NCBI GenBank assembly: GCA_026936335.1
Contig: JAPMXV010000002.1
Location: 310,001-374,000 of the forward strand
Direction: 5' to 3'
Source of the DNA: Mantamonas sphyraenae
Lineage: Eukaryota; CRuMs; Mantamonadidae
DNA length: 64,000 nucleotides
Under the pieces are notes generated by a model. That model ran no database searches, had not been told where the DNA came from, and saw only the letters and a program-made list of their open reading frames with translations. Shown here piece after piece: positions 31,891-42,800 of this stretch. A program made the position numbers and the translations under genes. Within the stretch, counting starts at the first letter, position 1; every line of letters starts with the position of its first letter.

Positions 31891-33778
31891 TCCTCGTCCA
31901 GATCTGCCTCTGGTTCTTCTTCGTCGTCACTCGCCTCCCTCTTGTCTGTGGTTTCCTCTCCTCCTGCTGTAGAGGCGGTGTCGACGGCCTCGGCGGACGA
32001 ACCGGCGTCAGCAGCTTCTGCTTGCTTCTCGGCTGCTTCGTCGTCCTCGCCCTCAGCTGAGGCTTCCTCGTCCAGGTCAGCCTCTGGCTCCACTTCCTCT
32101 TCGTCGCCGTCGGCTGCAGTGGTGGTCTCTTCGACAGAGGCCTCCTGGGCTGTGTCCGCCTCGCTCGCTTCCGCCTCGCTCGTGTCCTCCTCGCCTGTGA
32201 CCTCCGTGGTGTCCTCCGCAGTGTCCTGTTTGGCTGCATTATCGCCTGCGTCGTCGCCTTCATCTTCGGTGCCGTCTCCAGTCTCGACCTGAACGGCGGC
32301 GGTTTCGTCACCGTCCTCTTCGCCTGCGTTGTCGCCTTGGCCATCCTCATCCTCATCTTCATCGTCTCCCTCCTCATCGTCTTCTTCGTCTTCGTCCTCG
32401 TCCTCGCCCTCGCCGCCATCGTCGCCCTCGCGCAGACGCTGGATTGTGGCCAGCGTGGTGTCGCGCACCTGCTCCAGCAGATGTTCCATGACTGTGGCCC
32501 CAGTGTACTCCTCATCATCTTCAAAGACTTCGCGCAGCTCGTGGTAGACACCGTTCATGGTGCTGCGGATCTCGGCAATGGTTTCTTCGGTGGCGTCGCT
32601 CTGGATGCGAGCGATCACTGCCTTGCTCTGTGCAATGATGTCCTCCTTCTCCTTCTCCAACAGACGGATGCGGTTGCTTTGGTCGCCTCCGCTGGCCGCA
32701 GTGGCTTCCATCTGTCCGATCTGCTTGCCCGCCTCGTAACCGCGTGAGTAGCTCGCCTCCTCGACCTTGTCCTTCTCCTCCTGGAACTCCTGCGTGCACT
32801 TTCGGCGCGTGTCGGCCACGGCTGCTGCCACCTTGCTCTCCAGCGTGTCCATGTATCGCTTTTCAGCGTCGGCCTCGATCTGGTTGATCTGTTCCGCAGT
32901 GACCGAGCCGCTGCTCAGACGCTCGCGTCGCAGCTGGTCCTTTGCCTTGCGCACCTCGTCCACCAGCTCTTCCTTCTCGCGGTCGTGCTCCTCCACAATG
33001 CGTGCCTTGTCTGCCTTGAACTTGCGCGTGCGCTCGCTGAGGGTCTTTTCCCCAGCGGCAATTTCCTCTTTGGCCTCACCAAGCTCAAACTGCACCTTTT
33101 CCAGCTTCTCCTCCAGGCTGCGCATGCGCGTCGTATCGTTCTGCTTCTCCATTTTGAGCTCGCGCACAGTGACTTCATCCTCGCGCGTCTGTGTGCGCAG
33201 CTCGTCGATCTGTGTGCGTGCACGTGCCAGCTGATCCTCCGCTGCGGCCAAACGCTCCTGGTGGTCCTCCAGCTGCATTTTGTATGTGTTGCTCTGTCGC
33301 TGTGCCTGCGACAGCTCCATGTCCTTGCGCATCAGATCGTTCTCCAGGCTCGCCTTGTACTGCTGCAGCTCCACAATCTGCTCCTGCTTCTTGTCCGAGC
33401 CGCTGATCAGAGTGTCCGACCGCTCCTCCATTTCCCGCTGCTTGGTTTCCACAAGATGCTCGGTGCGCTCCAGCAGCTCGTTGATCTTCAGCTGCTTGGC
33501 CTCCACAAGTTCTTTCTTCTCGCGCAGTTCGTCCCGCAGCGCCTCGTTGTCCTGCACCAGCCTCTGGATGCTTGTGATGATGGCTGCTCCATTCAGCAGA
33601 GCCTCTTCGCCCATGGCGCGCGTGGGCAGCACGGCGTTCAGACGCACCGAGAGCTCGTCGAGCTTGCCCGACACTGCAATCACATTGGCCTTGACCTCGC
33701 GCTGCGTCTGCCACGTCTCCATCATCATGGTCGAGTTGAGATCGGACGCAAGGCCTGCTTGCCCCTGTGGCTGCTGCG

Positions 33779-33809
<31 letters not shown>

Positions 33810-35558
33810 GGGATAGCCGTATTGTTGAGGCGGCTGTTGCTGTTGGGGGTAACCATAGAGCTGCTGCTGCTGCTGCTGCTGCTGTTGTTGCTGCGGTTGC
33901 TGCTGCCCGCCGCCAGGGTACATGACCAGTTGACCTGCGTACTGCTGTTGCTGCTGCGGGTACATGTAGTTTTGCTGCTGCATTGGCTGTTGCTGTTGCT
34001 GCTGCATAGGCTGTTGCTGTTGTTGCTGCATGGGCTGCTGCTGCTGTTGCATGGGCTGTTGCTGTTGCTGCATGGGCTGTTGCTGTTGCTGCATGGCAGG
34101 CTGCGGCTGCTGTTGAGCCTGCTGCTGCTGCTGCTGGTTCACCATCACTGGCTGTTGTCCACCGGCTTCGGCCACAACCGGTGTCTCTTCGCTGATTTCG
34201 GCCGGGGTGGCAAAGGGTGACGCGGTGCCGATCTTGGCCATGCGCTGCTTGAGCTTCGTCTTGTCGGCGCTGCTGGTTTCGCTTTCGCCATCAACCTCGC
34301 TCCCTGCGTCGCTGCTGCTGCTGCTGGCGCCTCCTGCCTTCTTGGCCTTGTCCGAGCGGCGCATCTTGTTCAAGGTGATCTCGTAGATGAGGACCGAGTC
34401 GGGCGGGACACCGAGCTCGGAGTTGCCCTGGCCGCCGTAGGCCAGGGAGGCCGGCACGACAATCAGGCGCTTGCTGTGCTTCTTCATGCCATCCACGCCA
34501 TCCTCCCAGCCAGTGATTACCTTGTGTTTGCCAATGGTAAACTTCTTTTCGCCCTCGTGGACACGGACGCCGGGGTGGCCATACTCGTCTGCCAACCATC
34601 CGCGGTACTCGATGCCCACCTGGTCGCCAAAGGTCACCTCGGGTCCATCCTTGGCCACGAGATCCTGCACGGCCACAGCCTCGGCGTTGGGGTTCATGGC
34701 CGCGCGGCACACGCAAAGAAAGCGCAGCATCTTGTCCATCTGTTCGTCGTTGGCAAAGACAAAGGACCAGTACTGCGAGCGTGCGTCGTAGAAATATACG
34801 TACTTGGAGTCCACAGTCACGGTGAATTGCATGTCGGGCCACATGGCCGTGCGCAGGACGTGTTTGCCCTCGGCGTCATGGCCCAGCAGCGAGTACGTGC
34901 GCTTAGCCAGGCTACCCACCACAGACAGGCCTGCGTTGCCCTGGCTCACAAACTCGCCGTCGATCCTGGACGGGTTGGCAGGCGCCAAAGGAAGCCCATG
35001 CGCGTTAGCGTGCGCAAGAGGGAAAATCAAAGGCGACGCGTGGACGATTTTGCGGCTTTCTGGCCACGTCCAATGGTACGTGTGACCCCTCTGGCCGCAC
35101 ACACTTACTGCTGGAACAGATGGCCCATGGCTGTCTCCAGCACCACCGTGGCGCTGGGATCCGAGCCCTTGGCGGTCGTGTTGGTCGAACTGCTTGACTC
35201 GCTCTCTGTGCGCTGGCGACCTTGATACTTCAGCGAGGCGTTGCCCGAGCTCCCTGCGCTCTTGCCCATGCCAAAGATGTTGTTCAGGTTGTTGGAACCA
35301 CTGCACGGAGATGTGTGTAGCACCAAAGGGGGGGGTCAGCCGTGTGTCTGTGTGCATACGCATGGGCCTCTGCTTGCTTGCTTGCGGCTCGTCGTCTGCA
35401 TCATTGTGCGAGCGCCCACAAGCGTGTCCCCTCTCGACGCTGGCAGCGCTGTGCGCACACGGCACAGCGCAGCACGTGTGCGGTGCCCCCACACTCTCTT
35501 ACCTCGCTGGGAGAAAGGACGTGTCGAATCCTCCATCGTCGTCGTCAAAAAGGGACAT
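31887..35558 (-). CDS. FKBP15: FKBP15/WAFL-like protein: WH1-like, FKBP, coiled coil
   Basis: Exons 35558-35503, 35300-35109 and 34965-31887 give 1,108 aa with matching phases. Exon 1 encodes MSLFDDDDGGFDTSFLPA, the acidic start typical of the family. A WH1-like domain (about 83-180, YVYFYDARSQYWSFVF) is followed by an FKBP domain (about 188-285, VTFGDQVGIEYRGW, ITGWEDGVDGMK, RLIVVPASLAYGGQG). A Gln/Met-rich region (about 350-480), a long coiled coil (about 505-930) and a very acidic tail complete it. FKBP15 (WAFL) links early endosomes to actin and microtubules; that role is family knowledge. The same exon 3 stop overlaps the next gene's ATG. It shares a 60-bp divergent gap with the RNA cyclase gene. 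Confidence 0.88.
33778..34138. repeat. (CTG)n/(CTGTTG)n tract coding poly-Gln
   Basis: Interrupted CTG/TTG repeats, with recurring CATGGGCTG spacers, encode Gln runs separated by PM and YGY motifs in the FKBP15 homologue. The sequence is prone to slippage and likely polymorphic. Confidence 0.85.
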
Positions 35559-35618
35559 GTTATGCGGTGGCGGTGGCAGCGCCGGCGGGCCCACGTCGAC
35601 CAGGCCACACACAGCACC
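35559..35618. promoter_or_regulatory. 60-bp divergent gap between FKBP15 and RTCA start codons
   Basis: Both genes start on either side of these 60 bases. Promoter elements and both 5' leaders must fit here or extend into coding sequence, unless RTCA really starts at a later Met near 35706. No core promoter motif is obvious. Confidence 0.4.
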
Positions 35619-37031
35619 ATGGGTAAAACGCGTCGCCGTGGAAAGACCAGCAAAGAATCATCGTCGTCGTCCTCGTCGTCGTCCTCGTCCTCCTCCTCGA
35701 CAAACATGAGCAAGGCCAGGGCGGCGACGGTGGAACGCTGCGAGGACGAGGCAGACCTTGAGAAGCGCATGTATGCCTCAATGAGCAACTCTGTGAGCGG
35801 CTTGGGCAACTCCAGCGTGGGCGAGCTGCAGGTGGTGCGGCTGAGTGAGGAGGAGAGCGAGGGTCTGGTGGAGGAGAACAGCGAGACAACGCTGGAGGCC
35901 ACGTTCTCGGGCGAATTCGCCGAAGTGGACGGTTCGCTGTTGGAGGGCGGTGGCCAGGTGCTGCGCAACTCGTTTGCATATGCGTGCATCCTGGGAAAGA
36001 GCGTGCGTGTGACGAGCATCCGTGCAAACCGTCCTGGAGGTGGAGGGCTGCGAGCACAGCACTTGTGTGGCCTGAAGCTGGTGAACACACTGTGCAACGG
36101 CGAACTCACCAACCAGGAGGTGGGTGCCACAAGCGTCAATTTTACGCCAGGACCCATCCAGGGTGGCGCATTCCACGTGAGCATCGGCACGGCAGGCGCC
36201 ATCTCGCTGATCACACAGACCATTCTGCCGTGTTTGCTCTTTGCAGGTACCGAGAGCCAAGTGGGCGTGTCTGGAGGCACCAATGCCATCAAAGCACCCG
36301 CTACAGACTTTGTCAACCGCGTGTTTCTTCCTGTGGCCACGGCTGCGTTTGGGTTTGAGGCCGAGCTGCAGGTGCTGCGCCGTGGCTTCTTCCCCATGGG
36401 CAACGGCGAAGCTGTGCTGCGCGTCAAGCCGCTTCAGGCTCCGTTGCAGGCAGTCGATCTGACAGACGCCGGCAGCGTGGTGGCCATCACGGGAGTGGCG
36501 TATGTGGCGCAGCAGGACAGCGAGGTCGCAGAGAAGATGGTGCGTGGTGCCACGCTGGCCCTGGAGGAATGGTTCACAGGCATGGAGAAGGAAGTGCCAC
36601 CCATTGACATCGAGGTAGCGGTGGAGGACAAGAGCACAAGCTGGGGCAAGGGCTTCGGCATCCTGCTTGTGGCGCACACATCGACAGGCTGCCGCATCTC
36701 GGGCTCTGCGTTGGGAGGCAAGAAGAAGGACAAGCCAGGCAATGTGGCGACGGAAGCGGCCAACATGCTGCTGTCCAACATGCTGCACGGCGTCTGTGCG
36801 GATGAGTTTCTGCAGGACCAACTGGTGATCTTGATGGCGCTGGCCAAGGGAACGTCGCGTCTGCTCATCGGCCCTGTAGAGTTGCACACCACGACAGCCA
36901 TCCACTTTGCCAAGATGCTGACGGGAGCCACGATCAGTGTGACGAAGCAGGAGGTCAGTGCAGAAGAGGAAGACGCAGGGGTGGAGCGAAATCTGGTGGT
37001 TGTGCGAGGTGTTGGGTGTGAAGCGAGCTGA
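35619..37031 (+). CDS. RTCA: RNA 3'-terminal phosphate cyclase
   Basis: One exon encodes 470 aa. The enzyme converts RNA 3'-phosphate to a 2',3'-cyclic phosphate with ATP, through a histidine-AMP intermediate. Family hallmarks are LLEGGGQVLRNS (from about residue 107), RPGGGGLRAQH, GAISLITQTILPCLLF, GFEAELQVLRRGFFPMGNGE and, near the C-terminus, GPVELHTTTAIHFA, which contains the nucleophilic histidine region. This is the RTC1/RTCA group rather than Rcl1 because the His and GGGQ elements are intact. An N-terminal extension of about 100 residues (MGKTRRRGKT, a 14-Ser run, then acidic sequence) is unusual; the basic start may be nuclear-targeting. A start at the internal Met near 35706 is an alternative. 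Confidence 0.92.
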   Translation: MGKTRRRGKTSKESSSSSSSSSSSSSSTNMSKARAATVERCEDEADLEKRMYASMSNSVSGLGNSSVGELQVVRLSEEESEGLVEENSETTLEATFSGEFAEVDGSLLEGGGQVLRNSFAYACILGKSVRVTSIRANRPGGGGLRAQHLCGLKLVNTLCNGELTNQEVGATSVNFTPGPIQGGAFHVSIGTAGAISLITQTILPCLLFAGTESQVGVSGGTNAIKAPATDFVNRVFLPVATAAFGFEAELQVLRRGFFPMGNGEAVLRVKPLQAPLQAVDLTDAGSVVAITGVAYVAQQDSEVAEKMVRGATLALEEWFTGMEKEVPPIDIEVAVEDKSTSWGKGFGILLVAHTSTGCRISGSALGGKKKDKPGNVATEAANMLLSNMLHGVCADEFLQDQLVILMALAKGTSRLLIGPVELHTTTAIHFAKMLTGATISVTKQEVSAEEEDAGVERNLVVVRGVGCEAS

Positions 37032-37089
37032 TTTGCTGGTATGTAGTGCATTTGTGTGGGTAGGTGGATGGGTGTGTATGGAATCGCTT

Positions 37090-37743
37090 TCAAACCTCTT
37101 CGCGGTCAATGCCAATGAGCCAGAAGCAGGAGGCTGCAGCGTCGGGCACCTGGTGAAAGTCTTGGAGTACCGTAGCCATGGTGTGGGGCACGGGGACGAC
37201 GTAGACACGCCTGCCCGAAGGCAGTCGCAGCACTCCCAACGAGTTGCCCTTGCGCAAAAAGGTACCGAGACGGTGTGCGGCGCGGACTCTGTCTGCGTAG
37301 CCGTCGCCGGCTGCAGGGGTCATGAGCATGAGGGAGCGATGACGTGAGAGCATGGGCAGGCATGAATCATCGATGAGGTCGTCCAGGTCCAGCGCTGTGT
37401 TCTTCTTGAGTTCCTGAATGGTGCTTTCTTGCTCGCTGCCGCGGTCGGACTGAACCTTGCCAGCGATCAAAGCCACGGCCGAGCGAGGGCTCTCATTCTT
37501 GGTGTCAAACTCGGCCACTGTGTACACGGAGACCGACATGAGCGACTCTCCGGCGTGATTCACCTGGCCAGACCACACCTGGTTGTCCTCCAGCTTGCCC
37601 GCGGGATTCTTGTTTGCTTTGGGCGGCGTGTTGCCAAACTCGAGCCACGACGGGAGCAGCGGCAGCGGGAAATCGGCGTACATGCTCAAGGCGGACTTGG
37701 ACACTCCCAAAGAGAGAGAGGTGGTGTCGCTGCTGCTGCTCGA

Positions 37744-37783
<40 letters not shown>

Positions 37784-39761
37784 GAGCTGCTTTTTCCTTT
37801 CAGCTGTTTCACAGGTTTGGGTGTGGGTTGGAAGGAGCCGAGAGTAAAGGAGTGCACGCTGGGCATGACGCCGTTGCGCAGAAGCTTGTTGACGTTGGTG
37901 GTTGCGTAGGCGCTCTTGTCGGATGCGTTGACGACCTCTTCGACGTTGTGGCGGTCACAGACACAAAGACCCGTGTCGAGTCGGGACATGGTGCGCGGGA
38001 GACATCGCTCGTAGTTGTGAAAGGCACGCGGACAGCGCACGCACTTTGTGATATGTGCGTCGGATGAGGACATGGACTGCTCCCCACACGTGGTGCACTT
38101 GTGCTGGGGACAGATAAAGAGGCCATCATCGGCTCCGGCCAAGCCGGCGTCGTCCAGCTGGAAGAGGGGACGCAGGTCCTTGGCACACTCGATGTGGTAC
38201 GAACGGTGGCAGTAGCCGTGCCTGCACTTGAGGATCTTGTTGGAGGTCTTGGACGAGGCCGACTGGGTCTTGCCGCAGGCGTAGCAAAGAAGCTTGTTTG
38301 CCTGGCAGTCCTTGCAGAACCACTCGTCCTCTTCGGGCACCTTGTCCAGACCCAAACACTGGACGTGGAAGCTGCGGCCGCAGTTGCCGTCGCAGCAGAG
38401 CACTTGGCCCAGGCGTTCGCACAGGAAGCAATGGTCGTCGTTGATGGCGTCGGGCATGACGTCGGACAAGACCATTTCGGACGATTTGAAACAGTGTTCA
38501 CACACTGTCTTTTTGCCCAGGTGAGAGTTGTGCGTGAGTTCGCGGACTGTGTCCTGGCATGAGCGGCAGTAGGGGGCCACAAAGGGCGGGGGCGAGTTTT
38601 TGAGGTCGCGAAACACAAGGCACAGGGCAAAGTTGCCATGCTGCGAGTCCCTGGCCATGGAGACGACGTCGTGGTGCGCCAGCATGACCCGTCGGCCCTT
38701 GCCTACCAGTTTGCCGTTGACAAACGTGCCGTTGGAGCTGAGGTCGCGCAGCCAAAACTCAAAGTAGTTGCTGCGGCCGCACTCGATGCGGAACTGCTCC
38801 CGCGAGATGCGTCGCAGCTGCTCGGGGTGCCTGATCATCTGTGCGAGTGAGAGTGAAGAGGATGAGGAGGCGGACGACGGTGTGAAGAGAGAGAGCAGGC
38901 GTGTCAGGCAGCCGGGCACACAAAACACGTGGGTGATCATGGTGAAAGGAACACGCGGCTGAGTAAACGTACCCCTTGCAAGCTGTTGCGTCCAAATACG
39001 TACGCCACTCCCTCGATGTGCTTGCATTTGTGTGTGCGCAACTCCTCGCTGAGTTCCTTGCGAAATTGCAGGGAGTTGACCTCGCACTGCCGGGTAGAGT
39101 GGAATGCGCGGGGGTGTCAGCTCAACATTCGCGCTCGTCCACACGTGCGTGGGCGCATGCACACACTCTCTGGCTCCAAATTTGGGGTTGACGTACCATC
39201 AAGCCTCCGGTCTGAAGCTCCAACGAGAAGCCTGGGTCCCGGCGGTGCTTTGCTTCGAGCGAACCGGCCTCCAGCTCGGTCCATCTGCGCGAGTGACAGC
39301 TGTCAGCAAAAACAATGTGGGGCGTGTGTGGCGTGGCGCCAGAGCACGTGGGTACGGTGTGGCGTGGATCATGATGTCCCTCCAGACTGTGCATCGACTT
39401 ACGTGTCCTCGTCGTTTGCTCGTGACGCCTTGAGTGCAGGCTCGTCGTGTGCGGAGCGACCCGACGCAGGTCGCTTCCGTTTCAGGTTGCTGCTCAGCTG
39501 GTACGTGACCGGCCTGTCCTTCTTCTTGATGGCCCAGTACACGCCACATGCATTGCACAGGCGGGTCGGGTTGTCTGTGTTGCTGATGTCCTTGAAACGC
39601 CACACGGTGGTCGAGTGTGTGCCGCAGTTCTCGCAGGTCAACAACTGCTCCTCGCCTTCGTCCGCGCGCGTGGCGTCCACATCGACATTGTCCTGCCTCT
39701 CTTCAGACGAGGAGGATGAAGCTTGCGCAGGCTCGGTGTCCATGCTGGAGCCGTTGGCCAT
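37090..39761 (-). CDS. GATA finger - FHA - PHD - SPOC-like chromatin protein
   Basis: Exons 39761-39403, 39284-39197, 39086-38973 and 38838-37090 join in phase for 769 aa. A GATA-type zinc finger has Cys43, 46, 69 and 72 (CENC...RLCNACG) with a slightly long 22-residue loop. An FHA domain at about 178-255 spans introns: YVFGRNSL, ISREQFRIE, DLSSNGTFVNG. A PHD finger (about 318-362, CFLCERLGQVLCCDGNCG) and an extended Cys/His region to about 470 follow. After a poly-Ser linker the last about 160 residues resemble SPOC (NQVWSGQVNHAG, GVLRLPSGRRVYVVP). FHA reads phospho-Thr, PHD reads histone tails, SPOC binds phospho-Ser peptides such as the RNA polymerase II tail. PHF3/DIDO proteins pair PHD with SPOC; GATA and FHA in the same chain are unusual. 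Confidence 0.82.
37724..37792. repeat. (CTG)n tract coding poly-Ser
   Basis: About twenty CTG units, interrupted by CTCGAG/CTTGAG, encode the Ser linker of the GATA-FHA-PHD-SPOC protein when read as AGC codons on the minus strand. Confidence 0.85.
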
Positions 39762-39812
39762 GGTTTTTCGCTTGGGGCGAGCGGGGGGGCTGCCAAACCA
39801 AACAGACAGATC
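39762..39812. promoter_or_regulatory. 51-bp divergent gap between chromatin-protein and DOCK start codons
   Basis: The two start codons, on opposite strands, are separated by 51 bases containing a run of seven G. A shared bidirectional promoter is the simplest reading. No TATA-like element is seen. Confidence 0.4.
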
Positions 39813-42800
39813 ATGTCGCTCCAGCAGTGGACTCCAAAGTCCGTGTATGGCGTGGCACTGTATCCGTTCCCCGGAAACGGGCCCTACCAGCTCTCGCTCA
39901 ACGTGGGCGATCTCGTGCAGATTGTGGAGGAAAACTCGGGCGGCTGGTACAAAGGCGCACTGTTGGACTTGCAGGCCGAACCCACCGACAAGGTGCCCCG
40001 CGGCATCTTTCCCTCCGCTTACATCCAACTAAAGGAAGGCATGGTGCCCATGAAGGACGAAAAGCTGCAGCTGTAGGTGCCTCTGGGCCGAGTGATGCGC
40101 CCCTCGCGCGGTTTGAGTGTGTGCCGGTCACGCATGCGCCATGATCTAACTCGGACGGTGCGATCCCTGCGTTTATGTGCCATTGCGTGTGTGCGTGTGT
40201 TTGTGTGCATGTGCGTGTACAGCCCGTCCCCAGACTTTGGTGACCCGATTGTAAACGAAATCACTCTGGTCTTGCGGGAGTGGTCTCTCATGCTCAAGAC
40301 GTTCTATGCGTCCAAGCGCTACGCAGAGTTTAAACTGATCAAAGAGCGCATGGCGACGCTTGTGGAACTGCGCAGGGAGCTCATGCGCCAGAACCTGGCG
40401 GAGGTGAGTTGCCAGCAACGCAAAAGCCCTCTTGACGCAGGTCGGCTGACACACAGTTCCCTCGCGCACGCACACGCAACCTTGACGCAACCGCTGAACC
40501 GTACGCACGGCTGACGACTCGTGTGTCACTCCGCACACTCGCACACGCACACACACATTGTGCGTCACCCATCCATGGACGCAGAACGACAAGTTTTCCA
40601 TCAAAACCAAGATTCGTGAAACCATCGAGGATGGACACAGGCTGATGGGGCTTGACGTCATCCCGCGCAACGAAGATGGCGACATTTGTGACGAGCGAAA
40701 CACAGGGATTGTGGAGCTGCACCGCATGGTAGGAGGCGTGCGCAGGTGGCAGCGGAACGCACACAAAAGCACTCGCTCACACACACACCACACGCAGCAC
40801 CGCGACATGGCCAATGGTAACAAGTCGTCGTTGTCTGCCAAAGGGCTGGGAGGAAAAAGGATGGGCCGTGGAAACAAGGGCAAGCAGGCGGTTGGGGGCC
40901 CGTCGTCGAGCAGCGAAGCCTCCTCCTCGTCGTCTTCTTCGTCCTCGGGCACAGGCGGCACTGTGTCCATGAGTGACACGCAGCTGTATCTGGATTTCAA
41001 GACGTGCATGTTGGCGGCGGGAGAGGAGGTGGACTGCAACTTTGCCGTGTACTCACGTACCGAGGCTCGCTTCCTCACCGAGGACTACTGCGTGCAGCTG
41101 AACGGCCTGGGCATGGTTCTGGATTTGCAGAACATGGAGGATATGAAGACGTTCTTTACAGACATCAACCTGCAGCCGCTGCAGTCGGACGACAAGTGGT
41201 TGGTGTGCAGGCTGCACCGCAGGGGCAAACTGGTGTGGGACTACAAAGACATCGGCCCTTCTGTGTCAGCAGGCGCATCGGGCAAGTCCAACCGCGGAGA
41301 CAACGCCGTGTACCGTCGCCCTCTCGGTGTGGCTGCGCTGCAGCTGACGTCGCACGTGCTCGAGGGCGGCAAGGAGCACATCATGCCTATCTACTACACA
41401 AACACAGAGTCGGCCATGGCATCGCTACACCAGTCGCTGGTCAACGGCGGCTCGTTTGAACAGGTGCCAAAGAGCAAGGGACTGTGCGTGTGTGTGGATC
41501 TGCTGCCGGGCACGGTGGACCAGGTGCGCGAGGCGTACCCAGAGACAGCGCGAGCCGTAGTCACCAAGAAGCTGGGCTTCCCAGAGGTGATCCTGCCCGG
41601 CGACGAACGCCACGACCTGTACGTCACGCTGGTGTCCGGTGACTTTCAGCAGGATCGCAAGACGGCGGCCAAGAACGTCGAGGTGCGCCTCAAGGTGCTG
41701 CTGGACGACGGCAGCCAGATTGAAGGATGTATGTACGGAGCAAGCAACCTGCCGGCCATGGACGAGTACCGCTCGGTGGTGTACTACCACCGCAACGAGC
41801 CCACGTTCAACGAGCTCGTGCGTCTCTCGGTGCCCACGGAGGTGTTTGATCGCGCCCACCTCTACTTTACCTTTCATCATTGCTCGTCGTCCGAGTCGAA
41901 AAAGGCGAGCGTGGACAAGCCGTTCTCCATGGCGTTCCTGCCGCTTGTGGATGGCAACACGGGCACGGTGATGCGCGATCAGGTGCACTCGTTGGCGTGC
42001 TACAAAGCAGACGGCAAGGAGGTGTCCAGCAACTACTTGGCCATGCAAGACGGCACAGGTAAGCCGCTGGTGCCGCGCAAGGAGAACCTACGCCTGAACA
42101 CGTTGCTGTGCTCGACACGCATCACTCAGAACGAAACGTTGAATGCCCTACTGCACTGGCAATCGCAAAGCAACCTGTCAGAGGTGCTGAACAAGCTGAC
42201 GTACAGCCAGCAAATCGAAATCGTCAAGTTTCTGCGCGAGATCCTGGATGCGCTGTTTGGCATCATGGAAACGCACGAGGAGTTGGCTGAGCAGGCTGTG
42301 GAGGCGCTCAACTACATCATTGGCCTGCTCGTGGACGACCGCTCAGCCAACTACCACAGTTTCCGCCCTGTGCTCAACGCATACATCGACAACCACTTCA
42401 AGGCGAGCAACGTGCACGTGCCGCTCTTGCAACAGATCTGCACGTACCTAAGCAACCCAGAAGACCTGAGCGCATCGAAGAAGCTGCGTGAGACGCTCAA
42501 GGCGATGGAGTATCTTGTGAAGCTGGCCGTTGCGTCGTGGCGGCTGCACTCGCAAGGGAACCCGGAGGCCGGCAAGGAAGAGATGCACAGCCTGATTGCG
42601 TCGATGATGGCAAAGCTGAACGAACTGATGAGCCGCAGCGCGCCCGATCATGTGATTGGTGCTCAGTCGATCGCGCTGAAGAACTTTATGCGGCTGATGG
42701 AGGACTTGTCGGTTGTGTACACAAACGCGGACCTGGCCGACCTGATTTGCAACTTTATCAACAGCGTGCAGGAGAGTACGAAGCGAGCATTCAACATGGA

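Noticed and set aside
35241-35618. Upstream extension of the RNA cyclase frame to 35241
   Set aside because: The added sequence overlaps FKBP15 exon 1 and introns, lacks conservation, and the basic MGKTRRRGK start at 35619 is more plausible.
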